Source: an uncultured Eubacterium sp. (GTDB taxonomy: Bacteria > Bacillota > Clostridia > Lachnospirales > Lachnospiraceae). Taken from it: DNA of 52,316 bases. Positions within the stretch are counted from its first letter, which is position 1. Each line of letters opens with the position of its first letter. Shown here piece by piece: positions 8,600 to 15,219 of the stretch. A model generated the notes under the pieces. That model was not told where the DNA came from. It searched no databases and saw only the letters and a list, made by a program, of their open reading frames with translations. The stretch covers positions 1 to 52,316 of the forward strand of contig URKY01000013.1 of assembly GCA_900548465.1 (NCBI GenBank), read 5' to 3'. The position numbers were made by a program, and so were the translations under genes.

Positions 8600-10020
8600 T
8601 GAAGAATTCAATTTTAACTAAATTTTTTATAGGATATTTTTCCTTTGCGGTTTTTGGATTTATGATTATAACTTATTGGTCAACTAATTTGATTTATAAC
8701 CATTTATTAAAGGAAAATGTAGAAGAATTAAGTGCTTACAGTCAGATTATTGCCGATGACATTAGCAATGCAATGAATAATTCCGGCGATGAGATTCTTG
8801 ATAACTGCAGTTTCTTTCAAAATTTCAAACCTCTCAAGAATTATAATGTTACTATTCTTGACAGCAACAAAAAAATTGTCTACGCCACTGATAAATCCGG
8901 TAATCTTAACAATACTACGCCGACTGTTGTTAATGATTTTAACCCTTCAGTATACAGCCACGATAAACATCAGATAAACAATTTTTATAATATTTATAAG
9001 ACAAAAATAATAAGCGTTATGAATCCTATTAGCAATTCAGACACCACCTATGGCTATGTCGTCACGCATATGCCACGGTACGTTGTTAAGGAAAGCAGTT
9101 ATGACATTACATTTATAATCTATGTGACCTACATAATTATCCTCGCTTTGTCCTTAATTATTTTCTTTAACTTTATGTGGTTTATTTATCTGCCACTTAA
9201 ACAGATTCGACTGGCAGCTATGGAATATGCTAAAGGTAATTTCGAATACGACGGACTTAAAGTAAATAACGATGATGAGATTGGCGATGTTGCCAGCTCC
9301 CTTAAATACATGTCAAAGCAGTTAAATAACTCGAGAAAATATCAGAAAAATTTTATTTCTAATATTTCTCATGACTTTAGATCTCCACTTACTTCCATTA
9401 AGGGATATCTTGAAGCCATGATTGACGGTACTATTCCACCTGAAGATCATAGTAAATATTTGTCTATTGTGCTTTCTGAAGCTAACCGATTGGAAAAATT
9501 AACAAGTGGTCTTAGAGAACTTAACAGCTGGAACAGCACAGGACCCGAACTGCTTTTTGAAGAATTTAACATGGAAAATGTTATCGCTTCCACTGTGGAA
9601 ACATTCCAGGGGAGTTGTGAAAAGAAGCATATTGAACTTATCATTCAGTTTCCTCAAAAGCATTACAATGTATGTGCTGACAAGGGAAAAATTGAGCAGG
9701 TTTTATATAACCTGTTGGATAATGCCATTAAGTTCAGCAACATGAACTCAAAAATCATTATTAAACTATATAATAAGGGCGATAAAGTCTACTGTTCAGT
9801 TAAAGATTTTGGAATGGGCATTCCAAGCACTAGTCTGGACAAAATCTGGCAGAGATTTTACAAAACTGACCTTTCCCGGGGGCGTGACAAAACAGGTTCC
9901 GGAATCGGTTTATCAATTGTAAAGGAGATAATCCTTGCCCACAACGAAACTATTGACGTTATCAGCACAGAGGGCGTCGGAACAGAATTCGTCTTCTCAA
10001 TCAAAAAAGCGAAAAGCTAA
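8599..10020 (+). CDS. Membrane sensor histidine kinase
   Basis: The 473-residue kinase partners the response regulator just upstream. Two membrane helices (about 8-30 and 168-194) bracket an extracytoplasmic sensor region of about 135 residues with no domain I can name. A HAMP-like linker follows, then HisKA with H258 in NISHDFRSPLTSIKGYLEAM, and HATPase with the N-box NLLDNAIKFSN, G1 (KDFGMGIP) and G2 (GSGIGLSIVKE) boxes. All catalytic elements look intact. The gene ends 15 bases before the giant hairpin element that separates it from the convergent spo0A. Confidence 0.93.
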   Translation: MKNSILTKFFIGYFSFAVFGFMIITYWSTNLIYNHLLKENVEELSAYSQIIADDISNAMNNSGDEILDNCSFFQNFKPLKNYNVTILDSNKKIVYATDKSGNLNNTTPTVVNDFNPSVYSHDKHQINNFYNIYKTKIISVMNPISNSDTTYGYVVTHMPRYVVKESSYDITFIIYVTYIIILALSLIIFFNFMWFIYLPLKQIRLAAMEYAKGNFEYDGLKVNNDDEIGDVASSLKYMSKQLNNSRKYQKNFISNISHDFRSPLTSIKGYLEAMIDGTIPPEDHSKYLSIVLSEANRLEKLTSGLRELNSWNSTGPELLFEEFNMENVIASTVETFQGSCEKKHIELIIQFPQKHYNVCADKGKIEQVLYNLLDNAIKFSNMNSKIIIKLYNKGDKVYCSVKDFGMGIPSTSLDKIWQRFYKTDLSRGRDKTGSGIGLSIVKEIILAHNETIDVISTEGVGTEFVFSIKKAKS

Positions 10021-10034
10021 AATAGTAGTGAAAT

Positions 10035-10247
10035 ATAAAACCCCCGGGGAAATAAATGAAAAGGGTGCGTGTAAAATAAGTCATATTTCTATCTTTGCTC
10101 CGCCACATATTAACAATTGCTCCCGCAAACTCAGCCACTAACGTGGCTTCAGACAGTGCTCCGCAATTGTAGCTATGCTCGCAAAGACTACGAAATATAT
10201 CCAATTATTTTACACGCACCCTTTTTATCTGTTTACCCGGGTTTTAT
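10035..10247. repeat. Giant hairpin element, copy 1 (125-nt conserved core in locus-specific arms)
   Basis: Imperfectly complementary arms of about 45 bases (10035-10079 and 10205-10247) enclose a 125-base core (10080-10204). The inner arm AAAAGGGTGCGTGTAAAAT has an A-run outside, and its partner ends in CCCTTTTT, giving a bidirectional terminator shape; the outer end carries CCCGGG on both sides. The core, read on the minus strand, is about four-fifths identical to the core of copy 2 (13229-13353), with exactly the same length. It contains nested stems ATATTTC/GAAATAT, TCTTTGC/GCAAAGA, ACAATTGC/GCAATTGT and GCCAC/GTGGC, with invariant segments GAGCACTGTCTGAA and TGAGTTTGC. It fills the gap between convergent genes. 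Confidence 0.9.
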
Positions 10248-10271
10248 AATTCATCACTATTTTTCTTCGTT

Positions 10272-11081
10272 TCATGAGGCCTGTTGAATTATGTCCTGAC
10301 TTAACTTTGCTAAAAATTCTGAGTTAGTTGGCCGCTGTTTTCCCATACTTACAAGATATGAAAATTCTTTTTTAAACTGACTCTCCCTATCAATAGTCCA
10401 TGCCACCTCAATAGCGTGACGTATTGCCTTTTCTACGCGTTGTGGAGTAGAATTATGTATTTTTGCCACATCCGGGTAAAGAATTTTTGTGACTGCATCC
10501 AACGCACCATCATTTCCAATTACCTCTTTTACCGCTGTAATCATATACCTATAGCCTTTAAGTTTTGCCGGTATGCCAATTTCATTTAATCTTCCGGAAA
10601 TTACAGAATCAATTTTTTCAGTTGTTTTCTCCGGACTTTGATTCATTGATTTAATAATTTCAGTTTTGTTTGTATTCTGCTGCCTCTCCTTAGATATCTC
10701 ATTCATCCTATAATATATTTTTTTAATTTTTTCTACAACAATATTGGCATCATAAGGCTTTTTTAATAAATAATCCACACCTCTTAAAAATGCCTCATTG
10801 GCAAGAGTATCATTAGTTACTGACATTGTCATAATAAATTTTTCATTTTGCTTCTTTCCATATTCATTCATCTTGTCCAATAGCGTATACCCATCATATA
10901 CAGAAAGCAATAAATCAAAAATAATAACATCCGGCTTCTCTAACCTGAACATATCATATGCTTCCTTACCATTATCCGTAGCACCTATTAAAATAATGTT
11001 TTCATCTTCCCTTAATTTTTCTGCTACCGCCTGTTTGACCATCTCCTGGCTATCCGCCAATAATACTTTCAATTTTTTCAT
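10272..11081 (-). CDS. spo0A: Spo0A-type sporulation response regulator, diverged receiver
   Basis: The 269-residue protein has a receiver domain and the Spo0A-specific C-terminal DNA-binding domain (YRYMITAVKEVIG, LYPDVAKIHNSTPQRVEKAI, RHAIEVAW, MGKQRPTNSEFLAKL), which reads TGTCGAA-type boxes. Phospho-acceptor D56 (IIFDLLLSVYDG) and K108 are present. The acidic pocket at 10-11 reads D-S instead of the usual D-D, and the loop after D56 lacks the MP pair, so phosphorylation may differ. The start at 11081 fits the family N-terminus (KKLKVLLADSQ) and lies about 12 bases after a GGGGGGG-A run; the frame opens at 11108. It is divergent from the XRE/S24 regulator. Identification rests on the C-terminal domain. 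Confidence 0.9.
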   Translation of the reverse strand: MKKLKVLLADSQEMVKQAVAEKLREDENIILIGATDNGKEAYDMFRLEKPDVIIFDLLLSVYDGYTLLDKMNEYGKKQNEKFIMTMSVTNDTLANEAFLRGVDYLLKKPYDANIVVEKIKKIYYRMNEISKERQQNTNKTEIIKSMNQSPEKTTEKIDSVISGRLNEIGIPAKLKGYRYMITAVKEVIGNDGALDAVTKILYPDVAKIHNSTPQRVEKAIRHAIEVAWTIDRESQFKKEFSYLVSMGKQRPTNSEFLAKLSQDIIQQAS

Positions 11082-11274
11082 ATTTTTTAGTCTTCCCCCC
11101 CAATACACAAGGTTCTATGTTAATAATCTTCACATCTACCTTAAAAATATTGCATTTCTTACAATGCCCTAATATAATATCCTTATTCTTCAAACATTAA
11201 AAGGTATTTTTCGGCACTAATTATTGTCGGTTTAAGTAAATTTATGGTATTTATATACCTAGGGGAGGGATAAT

Positions 11275-12009
11275 ATGGAAAAAGTAGTCGATGACCGGGA
11301 AAGCGAAATCCTTTATAACAAAGAGAAATGGATTGGTACTATTAATAGTCTGATGGAACGAAATGGATGGGGGATTAAAGACTTGTCAGAAAAATCAGGC
11401 ATCCCTTATGACTCCATTAAGAAACTTATGTCCGGGAAAATTAATAATCCAACCTGTTATACTTTGTTTAAAATAAGTCAGTCATTGGGGTGTAGCCTCG
11501 ATTATCTTATTGATAGGGATTCTATTTATGGAATTGCCGTACCTAAACTTCCAAACAGGGCTTTTTCCCTAATAAAAGAAATAGCTAACTTTGAAATATA
11601 TTTACAGGAACAGAGTCATCTTTCAGGGACTGATTTTGCTCCTATTTTAATTCCCTGTGGGGAAATGTATGATGGCATGATTTATAACAGTATTTCCATT
11701 GAATCCATTGACATTTCTGCATACGACCACTCACTTAGAGATATTATAATGTGTGGAATAAAAATAATTGGAGATAAATTATCTCCTACATATGTTGATG
11801 GCGATATCCTACTTATTGCCAAAGACCGTTTTCCGGTAAATAATGAAATTGGGATTTTTCTAATAGGACACAATATGTACATTAGAAAGTATGTTATGGG
11901 AGATTCTATCACACTGAAATCTTTTGACTATCAAACCGAACCTATTATTATAAATGACATTGGTGATATTCATTTTTTTGGAAGAATTGTAACCGTTATT
12001 AGGAAATAA
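11275..12009 (+). CDS. XRE-family repressor with S24-like domain lacking the catalytic serine
   Basis: The 244-residue protein has an N-terminal helix-turn-helix (about 20-80: WGIKDLSEKSGIPYDSIKKL, then NNPTCYTLFKISQSLGCSLD) and a C-terminal S24/LexA-like fold (about 160-240). In LexA-type proteins the self-cleavage serine sits in a GDSM motif; here the matching position reads GDKLSP (G166 to P171) with lysine 168. The lysine of the dyad may remain as K205 in MYIRKYV. It is therefore probably a non-cleaving regulator that uses the domain for dimerisation or ligand sensing. GGGGAGGG stands before the ATG. It faces away from spo0A; the operator is not obvious. Confidence 0.85.
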   Translation: MEKVVDDRESEILYNKEKWIGTINSLMERNGWGIKDLSEKSGIPYDSIKKLMSGKINNPTCYTLFKISQSLGCSLDYLIDRDSIYGIAVPKLPNRAFSLIKEIANFEIYLQEQSHLSGTDFAPILIPCGEMYDGMIYNSISIESIDISAYDHSLRDIIMCGIKIIGDKLSPTYVDGDILLIAKDRFPVNNEIGIFLIGHNMYIRKYVMGDSITLKSFDYQTEPIIINDIGDIHFFGRIVTVIRK

Positions 12010-12045
12010 ATATATAAATTACTAAATTTGTTAAATATAATAATG

Positions 12046-12074
12046 TTGCAATATGTCAGCAATTGTATTATTAT
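12046..12074 (+). promoter_or_regulatory. Promoter of the mini-ferredoxin gene
   Basis: TTGCAA (12046-12051) and TATTAT (12069-12074) are separated by 17 bases, about 33 bases before the ferredoxin ATG. AAAGGAGG precedes the start. Confidence 0.55.
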
Positions 12075-12106
12075 AAACCTATAAAAACTTAAAGGAGGCT
12101 TACATA

Positions 12107-12280
12107 ATGGCTTACAAAATTAACGATGGATGCATCGGTTGTGGTGCATGTGCAGGCGCTTGTCCAGTTGGCGCTATTTCAGAAGGTGACGGAGTATTCG
12201 TTATTGATGAATCAGCATGTATCGAATGTGGAGCTTGTACAGGTGCTTGCCCAACAGGTTCAATAGAATTAGATGCTTAA
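12107..12280 (+). CDS. 2[4Fe-4S] clostridial-type ferredoxin
   Basis: The 57-residue protein starts MAYKINDGCIGCGACAGACP and has a second copy of the same motif, CIECGACTGACPTGS. Each half has the C-x2-C-x2-C-x3-C-P pattern that binds a 4Fe-4S cluster. This is the standard small low-potential electron carrier of Clostridia, serving pyruvate:ferredoxin oxidoreductase, hydrogenases and Rnf. AAAGGAGG lies at the normal distance from the ATG. It is a single-gene unit with its own promoter and terminator. The paralogous halves show the classic internal duplication. Confidence 0.96.
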   Translation: MAYKINDGCIGCGACAGACPVGAISEGDGVFVIDESACIECGACTGACPTGSIELDA

Positions 12281-12296
12281 TATTTGAATTAGCAAT

Positions 12297-12325
12297 AAAA
12301 ACCGCCATATAATATGACGGTTTTT
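12297..12325. terminator. Bidirectional Rho-independent terminator
   Basis: AAAAACCGCCATAT pairs with ATATGACGGTTTTT with one mismatch. The A-run and T-run make it usable on both strands, between the ferredoxin (+) and the MerR-like gene (-). Confidence 0.85.
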
Positions 12326-12331
12326 ATTTTT

Positions 12332-13015
12332 CTAATTTGTTACAGGCTTTTTACCAATATGTATATCCGGTTTCTTTTTCTCTTCTTTATTTTTCTTTAA
12401 CTCTTTAGCATTTTTAACTTCCTGCTTTTTGCTTTTCTTCAAAAGCATCTTCTCTGCCTTAAGCTTCTTTCTTTTTTCCCTTCTGCTCATATGCTGCTTC
12501 GTCCTCATTGCCTCGTCCAATTTCTTGTAGCGTTCCTCTTCTCTCTCATCCTGCATACGCATAAGATAATTCATTTCCTTTAATACCGTTTCACTAACAT
12601 TTCCACTAACTTCTTTTCCAAGGTTAGCTGTTGAAGACTTTAATGCTTTTGAAACTACCTTATCCATTATTGCCTGAAACTGTTCCATTTTTGTATTTTG
12701 AGTGCTTTCAATGCTCTGACCTATGGTCGGGGTTCCTACCGCAGTGGCAGTAAGTGGCATAACTCCCCGTTGTGTTTTTTTGCTTCTATCATCTGGGTCT
12801 GTCAACATCATTTTTATTGTTCTAAGACTATATCCCTGTTCTTTTAAATCCCTTACGTTTTTTAACAAATTAATGTGATTATCCGTATAATATCTATGCC
12901 CCATTTCATTTCTTGGAATCACCACATTCAGTTCTTCCTCCCAATACCTTAACACATGGGACTCGACTCCCAGCATTTTCGATGCGTCAGAAATAATATA
13001 TCTTTTTTCCCCCAT
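12332..13015 (-). CDS. MerR-family DNA-binding protein with long charged C-terminus
   Basis: Residues 1-75 form a MerR-type winged helix (YIISDASKMLGVESHVLRYW, EMGHRYYTDNHINLL, LKEQGYSLRTIKMML). The remaining 150 residues are not a known effector domain: a Ser/Thr-rich linker, a predicted helical stretch with KEMNYLMRMQDEREEERYKK, and a very basic lysine-rich tail (KRKKLKAEKMLLKKSKKQE). No metal-binding cysteines are present. Similar MerR-type proteins with coiled-coil tails occur in Clostridia; the ligand is unknown. AGGAGG precedes the ATG. The gene lies downstream of dnaB on the same strand, separated by hairpin element copy 2, and has its own promoter. Confidence 0.8.
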   Translation of the reverse strand: MGEKRYIISDASKMLGVESHVLRYWEEELNVVIPRNEMGHRYYTDNHINLLKNVRDLKEQGYSLRTIKMMLTDPDDRSKKTQRGVMPLTATAVGTPTIGQSIESTQNTKMEQFQAIMDKVVSKALKSSTANLGKEVSGNVSETVLKEMNYLMRMQDEREEERYKKLDEAMRTKQHMSRREKRKKLKAEKMLLKKSKKQEVKNAKELKKNKEEKKKPDIHIGKKPVTN

Positions 13016-13054
13016 TGCAACCTCCTAAATCATACTCATTAACGTGATAAAAAA

Positions 13055-13083
13055 ATTATAAATCCATTATATTCAATCTTCAA
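13055..13083 (-). promoter_or_regulatory. Promoter of the MerR-like gene
   Basis: On the minus strand TTGAAG (13078-13083) and TATAAT (13055-13060) are 17 bases apart, about 40 bases upstream of the start. A TGTCGAA sequence at 13123-13129, matching the Spo0A box consensus, lies about 40 bases further upstream; this could be chance. Confidence 0.55.
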
Positions 13084-13151
13084 TATTTCTATCACCGAAT
13101 TTTTTGTAACCTTTTGCGATAATGTCGAAGAATTACAAAATTTGAGAGTGC

Positions 13152-13431
13152 CTGACAGCCCCGGGGCCGGATTTAGGATTTTACAAAAATAGCATAAAAA
13201 AAACAGCAGGCGTTAATTAGAAGAAACATTGGAAGTATTTCGTTATTTTTGCGAGCATAGTTGCAATTGCGTGAGCACTGTCTGAAACCGCGAAGCGGTT
13301 GAGTTTGCTGAAGCAATTGCTAATAGGCGGCACAGCAAAAATAGAAATACGACACGTTTCTGATAATAACGCCTGCTGTTTTTTATATGCTATTTTTGTA
13401 AGATCCTAAATCCGGTCCCCGGGCTGTTCAG
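13152..13431. repeat. Giant hairpin element, copy 2 (125-nt conserved core in locus-specific arms)
   Basis: Arms of about 76 bases (13152-13227 and 13356-13431) are almost fully complementary; they include CCCCGGGG, GGATTTAGGAT, TTACAAAAATAGCAT and ACAGCAGGCGTTA. They share no sequence with the arms of copy 1 except CCCGGG. The core (13229-13353) matches copy 1 in the plus orientation, with the same 125-base length. Differences fall largely in pairs that preserve stems: GTATTTC/GAAATAC, TTTTTGC/GCAAAAA, GCAATTGC/GCAATTGC, ACCGC/GCGGT. The right arm overlaps the 3' end of dnaB and encodes its last residues and stop. The inner stem with A-run and T-run resembles a bidirectional terminator. Confidence 0.92.
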
Positions 13432-14749
13432 CATCCTCAAATTTTGTAAACTGTGGAAGCCAAACAAGTTCAACTTCTCCTACCGGACCGTTTCTCTGTT
13501 TAGCCACATTAAGGATAATTCTGTTTCTATCTTCTTCTTTTTTCTCTTTATCATAATATCGGGACATAAGCATTACAACGTCGGCATCCTGCTCGATTGA
13601 GCCGGATTCACGAAGGTCAGCCATAATTGGCTTTCTGTCTTCTCTTGTTTCTGACGCACGGTTAAGCTGTGACAATGCAATAACCGGGACATTTAACTCT
13701 CTGGCAATTCCTTTTAAAGTTCTTGAAATTTCTGCAATTTCCTGTTCACGGCTTCCGTGAGGTGTATTTGTAGTCATCAACTGAAGGTAATCCACTATAA
13801 CCAGCTGAATGTCATGTTCCAGCTTAAATTTTCTACATTTTGAGCGCATATCACCAATGCTGATACCCGGCGTGTCATCGATAATAATATTTGAATTACC
13901 GATTATATTGGCTGATTCTACAATGTTAGCCCATTCGTTGTCTGTTAAATCACCGATACGGATTTTTTGTGAGCTAACCATTGAATTCTGTGACAAAATA
14001 CGGTTAACCAACTGTTCACTTGACATTTCCAAGCTGAATATTGCAACAGGTATATTGTGTTTTACTGCAATTGTTTCCGTTAGGTTAAGTACGAATGCTG
14101 TCTTACCTACGGAAGGTCTTGCGGCAATCAGTATAAGGTCTGATGGTTGCAGTCCTGACAACTGGGTATCCAGCTTTCTAAATCCTGTTTCCAAACCTGT
14201 AATTGTTCCCTTAGTCTGGGCAGCCTGTTCAATTTTGTCAAATACATTAAGAACTATCTGTCTTACGGATTTAAATTCTCCTGTATCACCACTCTGTAAA
14301 AGACTGAAAATATCTTTTTCAGTTTCCTCTAATATTGCCGGCAAAGGCTTGTTTCCGGCATAACATGTATTGGCAATATTTTCATTTGCCCTGATTAGTT
14401 TTCGCATAACAGATTTATCATAAACAATCCCTGCATACTGTTTAATATTGGCTGATGTAGGAACCATCTCCAATATATTTCTTATAAAGTCAATGCTGAT
14501 AACTTCTGATGGAACCTCCATCTCCTCTAACTTTGTCTTTATAGTTACAAGGTCGCACTCTCTGCCTTCATTATAAAGTTGTACCATTGCCTTAAATAAC
14601 GAACCATATTGTTTATTATAAAAATCTCCGTCCGTCAGTTTTTCCATAGCAACAGGTATGGCATCCACATCCATGATCATGGAACCAATTACTGCCTGCT
14701 CCGCCTCATTGCTATGAGGCATTATTCTCTTTACAACTGCCTCTTCCAT
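13406..14749 (-). CDS. dnaB: Replicative DNA helicase DnaB
   Basis: The 447-residue protein unwinds DNA at the replication fork as a hexamer. The N-terminal domain starts PHSNEAEQAVIGSMIMD; the RecA-like domain has Walker A ARPSVGKT (210-217), Walker B LVIVDYLQLM, then ALSQLNRASETREDRKP and the arginine-finger region ADLRESGSIEQDADVV. Nothing catalytic is missing. The final residues (about QPGDRI) and the TAG stop are encoded by the right arm of hairpin element copy 2, so the native C-terminus was probably replaced on insertion, beyond the end of the conserved fold (FTKFEDAE). It follows rplI and gdpP in the order usual for Firmicutes. Confidence 0.96.
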   Translation of the reverse strand: MEEAVVKRIMPHSNEAEQAVIGSMIMDVDAIPVAMEKLTDGDFYNKQYGSLFKAMVQLYNEGRECDLVTIKTKLEEMEVPSEVISIDFIRNILEMVPTSANIKQYAGIVYDKSVMRKLIRANENIANTCYAGNKPLPAILEETEKDIFSLLQSGDTGEFKSVRQIVLNVFDKIEQAAQTKGTITGLETGFRKLDTQLSGLQPSDLILIAARPSVGKTAFVLNLTETIAVKHNIPVAIFSLEMSSEQLVNRILSQNSMVSSQKIRIGDLTDNEWANIVESANIIGNSNIIIDDTPGISIGDMRSKCRKFKLEHDIQLVIVDYLQLMTTNTPHGSREQEIAEISRTLKGIARELNVPVIALSQLNRASETREDRKPIMADLRESGSIEQDADVVMLMSRYYDKEKKEEDRNRIILNVAKQRNGPVGEVELVWLPQFTKFEDAEQPGDRI

Positions 14750-14772
14750 AACTTCACTCTCTATCTAAATGT

Positions 14773-15219
14773 TTATTTTGCTTCTACTTTAACTGCTAAA
14801 GTTGCTGTTACGTCCTTGTGTAACTTAATGTGTACGTTGTATGTTCCTAATGACTTAATTGCATCAGGAATAACAATCTTTTTCTTGTCAATTTCCAATC
14901 CTAACTGTTTTCTTGCTTCAAGGGCAATTTCCTTGCTGGAAATTGAGCCAAATACTTTGCCTTCAACTCCTGCCTGAATTTTTACGGTAACAGACTTATC
15001 TTCAAGGTCTTTTGCCAATTTCTGAGCTGCTTCTAACTTTTCCTTAGCGACCTTTTCTGCGTTTCTGTTTTGGAGTTTTAAGTCATTTAAATTCTTGCCT
15101 GTAGCTTCTAATCCTAAATTCTTCTTCAATATAAAGTTTCTGGCATATCCATCATTTACATTTACAATTTCTCCCTTTTTTCCGAGAGTCTTAACATCCT
15201 GTAATAAAATAACCTTCAT
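14773..15219 (-). CDS. rplI: 50S ribosomal protein bL9
   Basis: The 148-residue protein has the bL9 signature in [20 protein letters not shown] and [18 protein letters not shown], a long connecting helix and a C-terminal domain that binds 23S rRNA ([19 protein letters not shown]). Length is typical. The ATG directly follows the stop of gdpP (TAA then ATG), and its ribosome-binding site (GGAGAG) is inside the last gdpP codons, so translation is coupled. Next downstream is dnaB. Confidence 0.97.
   Translation of the reverse strand: MKVILLQDVKTLGKKGEIVNVNDGYARNFILKKNLGLEATGKNLNDLKLQNRNAEKVAKEKLEAAQKLAKDLEDKSVTVKIQAGVEGKVFGSISSKEIALEARKQLGLEIDKKKIVIPDAIKSLGTYNVHIKLHKDVTATLAVKVEAK

Noticed and set aside
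10080..10204. Riboswitch or cis-regulatory leader
   Set aside because: Both cores lie at 3' ends of genes, in different orientations to them, inside palindromic arms; no downstream gene is positioned for leader control.
13123..13129. Spo0A box TGTCGAA upstream of the MerR-like gene
   Set aside because: A single 7-base match is expected by chance in 52 kb and lies far upstream of the promoter; kept only as a note.
13809..14363. 184-codon plus-strand frame opposite dnaB
   Set aside because: Antisense shadow of a conserved gene; low-complexity translation.
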